Below are positions 54,411 to 63,635 of a stretch of DNA of 64,000 bases, one piece after another. The notes under the pieces were generated by a model. The model saw only the letters and a list, made by a program, of their open reading frames with translations, did no database searches and was not told the origin of the DNA. Source of the DNA: Prolixibacteraceae bacterium (GTDB taxonomy: Bacteria > Bacteroidota > Bacteroidia > Bacteroidales > Prolixibacteraceae); the NCBI GenBank assembly GCA_025210775.1, contig JAOARB010000011.1, forward strand, positions 1 to 64,000, given 5' to 3'. Made by a program: the position numbers and the translations under genes. The stretch's first letter is position 1; every line of letters starts with the position of its first letter.

Positions 54411-55837
54411 AAGATAAACTAGAGTACCTAGAGAACGAACGTATTTTATTGTGGAAAGAAATAGAAATCTTAAAGGTTGAATTAAGTAAATCTTCGGATG
54501 ATTATTTGAAAGATTCTCGTCAAGATTCTCGTAAAACCTCAGAATTTCGAAATAAAAGTGAAAAAGCAAAGATTACAGCTGAGGATTATCTAAATCAGAT
54601 TGTATATTATAAGAATCAAATTGAGGGGTTTGTTAATGATTTCAAGAATAACCTTGTAGAATCAAATAATAGATTAATAAGTGTTAACGAATTAATACAG
54701 AGCTCTGATAAAGAATTATTATACTTTAAAGGTCGAGTTGAGAATGTTTCTAACATTTTAGATACTATTGAACGTTATTTTGAAGAACATCCTGACTTAC
54801 ATGAAGAGATAAAATTGTTTGAGAAAAAGAATGTGGATCTAGATACAATTTATAGTAAATCACAAGTTATACAAAATTCAATTTTTAAGATAAAAAAAGA
54901 AGTTGAAGATGTTAGGTATGGTTTGTTTGGTTTTGTTGAAGAGGATGAAAATGGCAATGAGATTGAACATAAAGGAACAGTTTTAGAGTTAGAGAATGCA
55001 TATGATTCCTTAAAAGAATCTGAGTCGCAATTAAATAATAAGATTAAGTCATCGATTACAAAATGTAATAATGATTTTGAAGAATTTAAAGAAGAAAAGA
55101 ATAATGATTTTAAAAATGTATTAAAGAGATGGAATGATGATGCAACTCAGGCAAAAAGTAAGATAGATAAATTATTGCCTGATGCATTGACGGCAGGGTT
55201 AAGTCATGCATATTCAGAAAAGAAGAAAGAAGAGGAGGTTAAAGAGACTAAATTACAAAAACAGTTTAGAAATGGTATTTGGATGATGATATGCGTATCT
55301 TTAATACCGTTTGGTGTAAGTATTCATTCTTTGCTTAATGATGTCTCTTTGATTGGAGTAATTGAAAGATTACCACGTTTAACTTTAGCTATTTTGCCTC
55401 TTTATATTCCTGTTATGTGGATTACTTATTCAGCTAATCGTAAGCTGAATCTAACTAAAAGACTGATAGAGGAATATTCACATAAAGAGTCTTTGAGTAA
55501 AACTTTTGAGGGTTTATCAAAACAGATATCTCAACTAGAAGATGATTTAATGAGTCGTGAGTTGAGAAATAAGTTGTTATACAACTTATTAGAAGTAAGT
55601 TCTGAAAATCCAGGGAAGTTAATGTCTGATTATAATAAAGCAGATCATCCTGTTATGGATGTACTTGAAAAGAGTGTTAAACTTGCTAATGCTGTTGATA
55701 AAATTAATAGGATTCCAGGCTTTAGTAAAATAAGTGAACTTTTACAGAAGCGATCACTTAATCTTCTCATAGATGAAGAAGATAAAGTTGATAAAGGAAT
55801 TTCTGCTATAACAGAAGAAAGTACGAAGGCTGAGTGA
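54407..55837 (+). CDS. Coiled-coil membrane protein, gene 3 of the operon
   Basis: 476 residues. Residues 1-285 are mostly long heptad-type coiled coil, rich in Glu and Lys. Two membrane helices follow near 291-312 and 324-346, then a helical C-terminal domain (LNLTKRLIEEYSHKESLSKT, KLMSDYNKADHP). The segment from the second helix to EYSHK recalls a widespread bacterial family of inner membrane proteins of unknown role. ATGA overlap with the NTase gene shows coupling. Together with the first gene the operon has two membrane proteins and one enzyme. No signal peptide. Confidence 0.6.
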   Translation: MKDKLEYLENERILLWKEIEILKVELSKSSDDYLKDSRQDSRKTSEFRNKSEKAKITAEDYLNQIVYYKNQIEGFVNDFKNNLVESNNRLISVNELIQSSDKELLYFKGRVENVSNILDTIERYFEEHPDLHEEIKLFEKKNVDLDTIYSKSQVIQNSIFKIKKEVEDVRYGLFGFVEEDENGNEIEHKGTVLELENAYDSLKESESQLNNKIKSSITKCNNDFEEFKEEKNNDFKNVLKRWNDDATQAKSKIDKLLPDALTAGLSHAYSEKKKEEEVKETKLQKQFRNGIWMMICVSLIPFGVSIHSLLNDVSLIGVIERLPRLTLAILPLYIPVMWITYSANRKLNLTKRLIEEYSHKESLSKTFEGLSKQISQLEDDLMSRELRNKLLYNLLEVSSENPGKLMSDYNKADHPVMDVLEKSVKLANAVDKINRIPGFSKISELLQKRSLNLLIDEEDKVDKGISAITEESTKAE

Positions 55838-55866
55838 ATCTAATTATACACGGCTTGTTCATAAGA

Positions 55867-56860
55867 TTAAGCAGCAATGAACTTGTTTATCATCTTAGGT
55901 GTATAGACAAGTTCTTCTCTTAAAATATTAAGATTTCCTGTATTCTTAATATTTGATAAACCACTATAAATAGGCAACAAAATAGAAGATCTCGTTTTTT
56001 GTAATCCATGATTTATAGATCTAAATTTATCCTTTCCAATATTGACATCTCTAATACGATTCATTATCTCAATTTTACAATGTCCTCTTATTACATCCGC
56101 TATTTCTGCATTTTTGCCAATATAATTTGTGATATAATACCGTGTTTCTTTACGTTCTGTTCCATTTTTTAGATTGTAACTTTAATCATATTGTATATAC
56201 CACTCTCAGACCATCACGGTTCTAAAATATCCATATTGATTGGATGAATTTCATAGCTACGAGTATTAATACGCCCGTGAGACTTTTCTGTGTCAATAAT
56301 AATTTTTTCTGTCTTTATGTTGTTTGATATATAAACCAAATCATTCATAAGATGCTTTTGATTCGCTTTTATTTGTGTCAAGTAAAAACGATTGTTTTGT
56401 TCTATTTCTGTCAATAATCCTACTGAATTATGCAATGCATCAAGTGTGATTTTAGATCCTTATGGAAGATCACAAATACGCTCTCTAACGACATTCTTTC
56501 CACTCTCGTTTGTTCCATCTTAGAACCCCAATAAACGTTGAAGATTACTATTAGTGTTTATTGCATAAACTATACTCAATTCTCTAGTTTTATGTTTCTT
56601 AGAATCAATACTGCCTCTTAATTTTTTACCATCAACAGCATGCCAGTCACAACTTTCATTTTCTTTGTGTTGTATCCACAAAAACTATTTATAATCAAAA
56701 TCCGATATAACTGAATTCGACTAATCCAACTATCAATATCCTTGTGTAAGTAAATGCACAAATGAGCATTGTGACGTTCCATATTACGATGTGTTTTGCT
56801 TAGACTTAAATGGTCATAACTGAGTAGTATTGAAACAATCAACAACGTTATCACAAACGC
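55867..56860 (-). pseudogene. Decayed ISAs1-family transposase
   Basis: Reading on the minus strand gives pieces of one transposase broken by frameshifts and stops: WHAVDGKKLRGSID (first catalytic Asp), then RELSIVYAINT, KITLDALHN (second Asp), FYLTQIKANQKHLMNDL, and EKSHGRINTRSY (catalytic Glu), ending in a diverged NLNILREEL. Order and motifs are those of the ISAs1/H-repeat DDE transposases (about 370 residues). There are at least two in-frame stops and at least one frameshift, so it is dead. Terminal inverted repeats were not found. It marks the right edge of the accessory island. Confidence 0.75.
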
Positions 56861-57212
56861 TAATTCTATTATCTATCAGGTTCTCTTGTAACCCTTGATA
56901 TCGTGTTGTAACAATAGAACTTTCGATAGGAGTGATGTCTCAAATATTATCGTACGAATTTATCTATAGGACTTATATGGAGGTAAGGTCAGATGGATGT
57001 TGAAATAAATAATGAATTTATTGGGGTTCTGTAAAACCTTTTGGCTTTTGATTTGTATACCTACAAGATCATAAAGGGGATAAAGTGCAAAAAGACGGAT
57101 CTTTTCTAACTGCGCTCATTGGGCTTTGAGGTAGTTAGAATAAGAATCCGTCTTTGCTATTTAGGGTTATAAGCTTTTGAATGTTCTATTTAGAAGGAAT
57201 TCAATAAGATCT
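56861..57212. other. Stretch between the IS remnant and the SulP gene
   Basis: 352 bases; possible remains of the IS N-terminus up to about 57000. A long stem AAAGACGGAT / ATCCGTCTTT at 57091-57155, with further pairing CTAAC / GTTAG inside, ends the minus-strand SulP gene. Confidence 0.55.
57091..57155 (-). terminator. Terminator of the SulP gene
   Basis: Ten-bp outer stem AAAGACGGAT / ATCCGTCTTT with an inner TTCTAAC / GTTAGAA stem. On the minus strand it is followed by TTTGCACTTT; moderate T-run. Located about 58 bases beyond the SulP stop. Confidence 0.65.
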
Positions 57213-58871
57213 TTATTCTGGTTGCAGACTTTTTAATGCCTCATCAAATTGTTTGTAGATTCGATCTTGGGTTACGCCCATTTTAACCAATTCTTTTTCT
57301 ACTGATTCATTGGCACCGGTAAAGATGTATTGAATGTTTTTCCCATGAAGTTCGTGTACGGCTTCATATAGATGGTGTGCACCAGTGGCATCGATGAATG
57401 GTACGTGACGCATTCGTATAATCAATGTTTTTGTTTCTGGCAGTACTTCTTTGATTAGATTACAGTAGTTACGTGCTGAACCGAAGAAGAATGGGCCACT
57501 AATCTCGTAAGCTTTGACTCCTTTAGGTAGTGGCTGGTCGTTGTCTAGAATATCTTGATCAACTTCATGTTGAAGTCCCATATGGTCGGACATACGTTTC
57601 ATGAATAGGATAGCTGAAAGTACCATACCTACTTCGATAGCAACAGTAAGGTCGATAAGTACCGTTAGGAAGAAAGTAGATAGAAGAACAAGTACATCAA
57701 AGAAAGAGGAGTGTAGAATGCCTTTAAATGCTCTCCATTCGCTCATGTTGTAGGATACCACAATAAGAATACCTGCAAGAGATGACATTGGAATCCATTT
57801 AACCCATTGTCCAAAGAAAAGCATGATAAGTAGAAGTGTGATGGCATGAACGACACCTGCGATAGGGGTACGTCCTCCATTTTTTACGTTGGTAGCTGTT
57901 CTTGCAATGGCTCCTGTTGCTGGAATACCTCCAAAGAAAGGTACCATGATGTTGGCGATACCTTGTCCAATAAGCTCTGTGTTAGAGCGGTGGTTTCCTC
58001 CAATCATACCATCAGAAACGACTGCCGAAAGAAGCGATTCGATGGCTCCTAGAAGGGCAATAGTGATGGCTGGTTGGATATAGTTGTGTAACGAACTTAA
58101 CTCTACCACAGGTATATGAATCGAGATATTACTAGGAATAGATCCATATACACTTTCGATTGTTGTAACAGGAAGATTGGCCACTTTTACTACGATGGTG
58201 GAGATTAAGATGGCGATAAATGATCCTGGGATTTTAGGAATCCATTTCGAGCTATATACTGAGGCAAGAATAGAAAATAGTGTGATGCCAATGGCATAAT
58301 AGTTTGCTGATGAGAGGTGGGTGAAATAGAAGCCCCATTTGGTAATAAAGTCAGAAGGGATGCTGTCTACTTGTAGTCCTAGTGCATCTTTGATTTGAGT
58401 TGAGAAGATCACAAGGGCAATACCACTGGTAAAACCAACAACTAAAGGGTGGGGGATATATTTTAAAAGTGTTCCTAGTCGGAATAGTCCAAAAAGAATT
58501 AGGAATACTCCTGCCATGATAGTAGAGATCATCAATCCATCTAAACCATATTTTTGGATAATCCCTACTACAATAACAATGAAAGCTCCAGTAGGTCCGC
58601 CAATTTGTACTCTACTGCCACCAAAAAGTGCGATAACCAATCCTGCAATTACCGCAGTGATTAGACCTTTTTCTGGTGATACTCCCGATGCTACTGCAAA
58701 AGCAATAGAAAGAGGAAGAGCAACAATACCAACAATGATACCTGCAAGGATATCTTGTGTCAACTTCTGTTTCCCATACCCTAACTTAAGCGTACTCCAA
58801 AGTTTAGGATAAAAAATATGATTCTTCATACTAGAAATAAAATTTTGATGTGTGTCGGTCATTACGACCAT
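57213..58871 (-). CDS. SulP family anion transporter with STAS domain
   Basis: 552 residues. About ten to twelve helices over residues 35-430, starting ILAGIIVGIVALPLSIAFA and with the SulP signature GGSRVQIGGPTGAFIVIV. A C-terminal STAS domain (about 440-552) shows IRMRHVPFIDATGAHHLYEA. SulP proteins carry sulfate, bicarbonate or other anions into the cell. The start is the first ATG or one three codons later. A single gene with its own terminator; its position next to the IS remnant appears coincidental. Confidence 0.92.
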   Translation of the reverse strand: MVVMTDTHQNFISSMKNHIFYPKLWSTLKLGYGKQKLTQDILAGIIVGIVALPLSIAFAVASGVSPEKGLITAVIAGLVIALFGGSRVQIGGPTGAFIVIVVGIIQKYGLDGLMISTIMAGVFLILFGLFRLGTLLKYIPHPLVVGFTSGIALVIFSTQIKDALGLQVDSIPSDFITKWGFYFTHLSSANYYAIGITLFSILASVYSSKWIPKIPGSFIAILISTIVVKVANLPVTTIESVYGSIPSNISIHIPVVELSSLHNYIQPAITIALLGAIESLLSAVVSDGMIGGNHRSNTELIGQGIANIMVPFFGGIPATGAIARTATNVKNGGRTPIAGVVHAITLLLIMLFFGQWVKWIPMSSLAGILIVVSYNMSEWRAFKGILHSSFFDVLVLLSTFFLTVLIDLTVAIEVGMVLSAILFMKRMSDHMGLQHEVDQDILDNDQPLPKGVKAYEISGPFFFGSARNYCNLIKEVLPETKTLIIRMRHVPFIDATGAHHLYEAVHELHGKNIQYIFTGANESVEKELVKMGVTQDRIYKQFDEALKSLQPE

Positions 58872-59637
58872 AATAATCCCGAACCTTCAGAAGCGAAGGT
58901 TAAAAGTGAAGTGTATTGAATGTAAGTCACGAAGAGAGCAAAAATGATTGCCCTACTCCCCTCATAAAAAATATATTCATCGGGATATGTTCTTTCTTAA
59001 AAACGCTGCAAAGGTATTCTTTTTTCTCTGTTTAAAAACATGTTTTTTGTTCTGGTTTATAATTGAATTTATTTTATGATATAGAGGATTCAGTGAATCA
59101 GAGGATTAATAGTGTCTTTATTCTGTGTCTAAATTAGCTATGTGATATGGTATTCATCATTAACATTAAATGTTAATCTTGATTGATTGTTGTGATGTGA
59201 GAAAAAATGACTTATATTTGTGTTGATTTAAGGAAATGAGGTCTTCCTATTTAACCGCTTTTTAAGCTAATGACTTCTGTGTTTTACAATTTTGATATTA
59301 ATTACACAGAAAAGTTATGCTTTCTATTGATTGTATACATTTAAACTTTTTTATTGGACTTTTCTTTTCAGTTTCTTTTTGGAGATTGAATGTTGGTTTC
59401 TTTTGTGGAAATTTGTTAATGATTTCTTCTACTCTTCTGTGCAATTATTTTCATCAAACTTCTGATTATTCTTATTTCAATTTTTTAGGAGAGACCCTAA
59501 ATGCGTTGATTTTGTCTTTTTATAGACTTCAGGAATAAGAAGTTGTATGTCATTATAATGAGATAGTATTTAAAAAATAAACATCTTTTCAAACAGTTTG
59601 TTTGTTGAGTATAAATCATTGTGTAAAATTTAGTCAT
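58872..59637. other. Intergenic region with a distant enolase promoter
   Basis: 766 bases. A full-consensus promoter lies at 59190-59220 with 410 bases between its start site and the enolase ATG. In this leader a 73-codon hydrophobic frame (59317-59538) has no ribosome site and weak coding character; I do not annotate it. The remainder is AT-rich. Confidence 0.55.
59190..59220 (+). promoter_or_regulatory. Promoter, probably of eno
   Basis: TTG (59190-59192), 20-base spacer, TATATTTG (59213-59220): perfect match to the consensus. The next plus-strand gene is enolase at 59638, so the mRNA would carry a 410-base leader. Confidence 0.65.
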
Positions 59638-60918
59638 ATGAGAATCAGACAATTGAGAGCACAAGAAGTGCTTGATAGTAGAGGTAATCCAACAGTAGAA
59701 ACTGAAGTCGTATTAGAAAATGGTATTTATGAAAGTGCAATCGTTCCTTCTGGTGCTTCTACAGGAGAAAGAGAAGCGTGTGAATTAAGAGATAATGACC
59801 CTAATAGATATGGTGGTAAAGGAGTCTTAAATGCGGTAAGGAATGTAAATACCATAATAGCTGATTGTGTTTGTGGAGTCGGTATTCAAAGTCAAGCTGA
59901 CTTGGACTATAAGATGATTGAGCTTGATGGTACTCCGAATAAATCTAGATTAGGTGCAAATGCAATATTATCAGTATCTCTTGCTTTTGCTAAAGCGGTA
60001 GCAAAAAGTAATGGACAGTCTCTTTTTGAATCTATTTCTGAAGAGAATTTATTTACATTACCTGTTCCATGTATGAATGTTATCAATGGTGGTGTTCATG
60101 CTGATAATAATGTAGATTTTCAAGAGTTTATGATTGCGCCTCATCATGCAACTGATTTTCAAACTGCTATTCGTATGGGTATTGAGACGTTCCATTGTTT
60201 AAAGAAAGTGCTTAAGTCGAAAGGATATGTTACTTCTGTTGGTGATGAAGGAGGTTTTGCCCCAAATTTAAATTCAAATGAAGAGGCTATTGAAGTCATT
60301 CTTGAAGCTATTCATTGTGCTGGTTATAAGCCTGGAGAAGATATCTCTATTTGTATTGATCCTGCAAGTAGTGAAATGTGGAAGGATGGAAAATATCATT
60401 TCTTTAAATCAGATGGTTCTTATAAAACTTCAGAGCAAATGGTGGCTTTATGGGAGGAATGGATTGATAAATATCCTATTGTATTACTTGAAGATGGAAT
60501 GGCTGAAAATGATTGGGATGGTTGGCAGTTGTTAACTCAAAAGTTGGGTGATAAAGTTGAATTGGTCGGTGACGATATTTTTTGTACCAATCCTAAGATT
60601 CTTCAAGAGGGTATAGATAAGAACGTTGGAAACTCTATTTTAATTAAATTAAATCAGATTGGTACTCTTACAGAAACTTTAGAAACCATTAAGTTAGCAT
60701 ATGACAATAATTACAATTGTTTTATTTCACATCGTTCTGGTGAAACAGAGGATACTACGATTGCCGATCTAACTGTTGCTGTTGGTGCAGGTCATCTAAA
60801 AACAGGTTCAGGATGTAGAAGTGAAAGGGTATCTAAATTTAATCGATTAATGCGTATTGAACGACAACTAGGAGATCGGGCACGTTTTATGGGAGTAAAG
60901 ACTTTTAAGAATAGATAA
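59638..60918 (+). CDS. eno: Enolase
   Basis: 426 residues from the ATG at 59638, which directly starts the family opening [19 protein letters not shown]; the longer frame adds 12 unrelated residues. Converts 2-phosphoglycerate to phosphoenolpyruvate. Motifs: [59 protein letters not shown] and [15 protein letters not shown]. Near the end [20 protein letters not shown] differs from the usual GQIKTGAPCRSERVAKYN. All catalytic acids and Lys seem present. The variant tail and isolated position suggest it may be a divergent or second enolase. Confidence 0.95.
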   Translation: MRIRQLRAQEVLDSRGNPTVETEVVLENGIYESAIVPSGASTGEREACELRDNDPNRYGGKGVLNAVRNVNTIIADCVCGVGIQSQADLDYKMIELDGTPNKSRLGANAILSVSLAFAKAVAKSNGQSLFESISEENLFTLPVPCMNVINGGVHADNNVDFQEFMIAPHHATDFQTAIRMGIETFHCLKKVLKSKGYVTSVGDEGGFAPNLNSNEEAIEVILEAIHCAGYKPGEDISICIDPASSEMWKDGKYHFFKSDGSYKTSEQMVALWEEWIDKYPIVLLEDGMAENDWDGWQLLTQKLGDKVELVGDDIFCTNPKILQEGIDKNVGNSILIKLNQIGTLTETLETIKLAYDNNYNCFISHRSGETEDTTIADLTVAVGAGHLKTGSGCRSERVSKFNRLMRIERQLGDRARFMGVKTFKNR

Positions 60919-61285
60919 AACTAGATGATAAAGGGCTTTCTTGTCCTTGCTTATTGTTTCTATTCCTAATAGTTTTTATTAGTAATTTGATATACTTGGT
61001 CTATGTCATATCTACAAGGAAATCAGTGGTTTTTGTGGAGTTTGTGGAAAGCTATTTCTGATTTAATAGATATTAAAAATGATATTGGACGTGTACATAT
61101 CGTGATTGTTTATTGGAGTGAAAATGTTACTCTTTTGTTTGTAAAATAGTTTCTCTATTATGTTAATATCGGTTGATTGACAAATGTTTTGTCTACTTTT
61201 ATTTTTGTTTAGAATGTAATATTCATTGAACAATAGTAGTGTTGTTTGCCTTTCATTAAAAGAAACATATTTATTGGAAAAAATT
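60919..61285. other. Intergenic region
   Basis: 367 bases without a gene. It holds the promoter at 61177-61207. No clear terminator for eno was found; AAAGGGCTTTCTTGTCCTT near 60933 gives only a weak stem. Confidence 0.5.
61177..61207 (+). promoter_or_regulatory. Promoter of the lipoprotein gene
   Basis: TTG (61177-61179), 20-base spacer, TATTTTTG (61200-61207): full match, giving a leader of about 72 bases to the ATG at 61286. Confidence 0.65.
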
Positions 61286-62026
61286 ATGAAAAAGATTGTA
61301 CCTGTTTTCGTTGCTTTAATTCTGTTTATGGCTTCTTGTAGTACAGAAGACAAAGAAATTATTCCAGAAATCCCGACAAAGGGAACTATTGAGGGATCTG
61401 TTAATTTGTATGATGAAAAGACTGGCCCATTAGATAATTCTGGAATGAAAGTTACGGTTGAAGGTTTGACTCCAAAGATATCTACACTAACCGATGAGGA
61501 GGGACGTTATAGATTAGAAGAGGTCCCTTTTGGTACATATACATTGGTTTTTGAGAAAGAAGGATATGGTACTTATAAAAGATTTAATATCAAGCATGCT
61601 GTTAGCGAGTCTAGTACATTTGTTCTTAATGCTCCTTCTTTGGGACAGAAGAGTTCTACAAAGATTACTAAAGTAGAAGCAACAGTTTCTGGAGAAGATG
61701 TTACTCTTTCTGTAACTACTGAGACTAATTCAAATATTTCTAACCCTCTTTATGTACGTTATTTTATGTCTACTTCTGCAACTGTAAGTAGTGAGGATTA
61801 TATGTTTGATTCAGAGACTTTATGGATAGCAATTAATCCTAAAGAATTTACATGGTCTCGTTCTGTTTTAGAAGAGCGAGGTTTTACTTCTGGGCAAACG
61901 GTTTATGTTCGTGTATATGGAAACTCTTTCTGGAGTAATGAGTATATTGATGTAGATTTGAATAAGAAGATCTTTCCAAACTTGAACAAGAATACCGTTT
62001 CGGCTGTTTCATTTGTAGTACCATAA
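61286..62026 (+). CDS. Lipoprotein with carboxypeptidase regulatory-like domain
   Basis: 247 residues from the ATG at 61286; the longer frame adds 20 residues before a normal lipoprotein signal (hydrophobic 5-17, lipobox FMASC). Cys is followed by STED, a mild acidic export signal. Residues about 30-115 form a carboxypeptidase-type beta-sandwich: GTIEGSVNLYDEKTG, STLTDEEGRYRLEEVPFGTY and LVFEKEGYGTYKRFNI. The C-terminal half is an unrecognised beta domain. Probably a surface anchored protein; function unknown. Confidence 0.75.
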   Translation: MKKIVPVFVALILFMASCSTEDKEIIPEIPTKGTIEGSVNLYDEKTGPLDNSGMKVTVEGLTPKISTLTDEEGRYRLEEVPFGTYTLVFEKEGYGTYKRFNIKHAVSESSTFVLNAPSLGQKSSTKITKVEATVSGEDVTLSVTTETNSNISNPLYVRYFMSTSATVSSEDYMFDSETLWIAINPKEFTWSRSVLEERGFTSGQTVYVRVYGNSFWSNEYIDVDLNKKIFPNLNKNTVSAVSFVVP

Positions 62027-62131
62027 TGGAATTAGTATTAGGTTAGATATAGTTGGAACTTTTGATTTTTTAATCAATTGGCTCTCCAACAGAAGGTTTA
62101 CAAGAACCTTATTTGAGTTAAATTTGGTTGA

Positions 62132-62159
62132 AGCCCTTAGTTTTACTGAGGGCTTTTTT
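62132..62159 (+). terminator. Terminator after the lipoprotein gene
   Basis: AGCCCT / AGGGCT stem with a loop of about eleven bases and a run of six T, about 105 bases past the stop. Confidence 0.8.
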
Positions 62160-62241
62160 GTATCGTCTATCATATGATCATTAAAAGTGCATCTCGATGG
62201 TTTTTACTATCTTGTAGAATTCATGTGAGTTCTGTTGGAAA

Positions 62242-62270
62242 GAAGACATCTTTTTTTGAGAACAAGCCTT
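62242..62270. repeat. Dispersed 28-nt element, copy 2
   Basis: GAAGACATC, a T-run, GAGAACAAGCCTT; near copy of 22338-22365. It lies 35 bases upstream of the GNAT gene. Confidence 0.45.
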
Positions 62271-62304
62271 TTTCATTAAACAAATAATACAAAAAAATTG
62301 CCTT

Positions 62305-62841
62305 ATGATGATGAGAGAGTTACGGTTGTCTAATTTAGAAAATTATGGCTATTGGTTGTTACCAATTCATAGTTATCACCTGTTAAATGGTCCTTATTTT
62401 AAAAAGAGGAATAAAGCAGAGGTAGATGAATATGTATCTACCCTCCGAAAGCGTTTGTTGAAGGGGGAGATGATGGAAGATAGAAGGTGTATATGTAATG
62501 AAAAGGATGAAGTAATTGGGGAAGTTAGCTGGTATTGGAAATCAGAAGAGACACAATGGATGGAGATCGGTATTGTGTTGTTTGATGAAAAATATTGGGG
62601 TAAAGGCATTGGCTTCGAAGCTCTTAAATGGTGGATAGATCATCTGTTTGAAAAATATGATTTCCTTGTTCGTATAGGATTGACTACTTGGTCTGGAAAT
62701 AATGGTATGATGAGATTGTCTGAGAAATTGGGAATGCAAAAAGAAGCCCAGTATCGAAAGGCTCGAATTGTTAATGGAGAGTATTATGATTCGATAAGCT
62801 ATGGAATATTAAAAGAGGAGTGGCAAACATTAGATCTATAG
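62305..62841 (+). CDS. GNAT family N-acetyltransferase (RimJ/RimL type)
   Basis: 178 residues. Uses acetyl-CoA to acetylate an amine. Motif A is WGKGIGFEALKWWIDHLF (Q/RxxGxG/A type) preceded by the strand MEIGIVLFDEKYWG, and motif B reads RIGLTTWSGNNGMMRLSEKLG with the normal GNxxMxxLxEKxGM of RimJ/RimL-like members. Ends KARIVNGEYYDSISYGIL. There are three ATG codons in a row at the start and any could be used. Substrate unknown (ribosomal protein, antibiotic or small amine). Confidence 0.87.
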   Translation: MMMRELRLSNLENYGYWLLPIHSYHLLNGPYFKKRNKAEVDEYVSTLRKRLLKGEMMEDRRCICNEKDEVIGEVSWYWKSEETQWMEIGIVLFDEKYWGKGIGFEALKWWIDHLFEKYDFLVRIGLTTWSGNNGMMRLSEKLGMQKEAQYRKARIVNGEYYDSISYGILKEEWQTLDL

Positions 62842-62980
62842 TGATAAAGAGAAAAGGTTGAAGTTAGGTCCAAAATGTCGGAAAGAGGGATGAACTATTT
62901 TGTAGCATGGTTGTATTTGAAATATATGCGGTCGCTATTTTTTGAATGTACGGCTGTTTTTAACCTAAAACTTAGAAGAA

Positions 62981-63556
62981 ATGAAAAGGGTACGTTTAGA
63001 ATTGGATTATATCGAAATTCAACGACGAAGAAAACGTTGGAACTTGTATTTTATTATTGCTACAGAAGATCCTTTAAATCCGAATAAGACGGTGATGACT
63101 ATTGCGCCTTCTCACACTATTCGCCTGCATCCATCAGATGATAATCGTATTGATTTTGAACCGAAAGGGAGTGATGACAATCTTAATGGAATGTCTATAT
63201 TGGAGTGTGAAATGCCTCAAGATTTTTCTATTAAAGCACGTTTGTGGGTGATCCAATGTCGAGATAAAGCACGTGATTTAGGCGAAGTACTAAAAAGCAT
63301 AAGTGGATCGGCTAAAGTAGACTCAACTGTAACTTCTCTTTTAGGAGGGGCATTGCCATGGTTTACTGTTGCCAAATCAATCGTAGCTATTGGTGGTGTG
63401 GTTGGTGAATTCTTTAAGCATTCAAAAGATGCGAAGAAAGGTTTTGTGAGTATGGATCAAAGTTTCTCTAAAGATGAGCAGGAAGATGGAGAATTCGATC
63501 GTTACAATCGATTGGTTGGTTTTGGTGAAGTGGGATGGACTTGGGTAGTAGAATAA
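62981..63556 (+). CDS. Conserved protein of unknown function
   Basis: 191 residues, no signal peptide. The N-terminal half is strongly basic and beta-like (LELDYIEIQRRRKRWNLYFI); a Gly-rich hydrophobic stretch around 125-150 (LLGGALPWFTVAKSIVAIGG) may be a membrane-associated helix; the C-terminus YNRLVGFGEVGWTWVVE is compact. I do not recognise a family. ATG at 62981 follows AGAAGAA, a fair ribosome site. Separated by 139 bases from the GNAT gene and by a shared terminator from the sulfatase. Confidence 0.6.
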   Translation: MKRVRLELDYIEIQRRRKRWNLYFIIATEDPLNPNKTVMTIAPSHTIRLHPSDDNRIDFEPKGSDDNLNGMSILECEMPQDFSIKARLWVIQCRDKARDLGEVLKSISGSAKVDSTVTSLLGGALPWFTVAKSIVAIGGVVGEFFKHSKDAKKGFVSMDQSFSKDEQEDGEFDRYNRLVGFGEVGWTWVVE

Positions 63557-63590
63557 TAACCACTATACTTTGATTTTCGTATTATTAAAT

Positions 63591-63629
63591 AAAAAAGTAG
63601 GAGAAAGAATTAACTTCTCCTACTTTTTT
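63591..63629. terminator. Bidirectional terminator
   Basis: AAAAAAGTAGGAGAA pairs with TTCTCCTACTTTTTT around a nine-base loop between convergent genes, a textbook two-way terminator. Confidence 0.85.
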
Positions 63630-63635
63630 ATTTAA

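Noticed and set aside
56618..56854. Independent 78-residue gene
   Set aside because: The stretch is a frame of the decayed transposase; the true reading (AVDGKKLRGS) is in another frame.
59317..59538. 73-codon hydrophobic frame in the enolase leader
   Set aside because: No ribosome site, Phe/Leu/Ser-rich composition expected of AT-rich non-coding DNA; kept only as a remark.
62875..63087. 70-residue frame overlapping the start of the gene at 62981
   Set aside because: Other frame of the same DNA; the 191-residue frame has the better start and composition.
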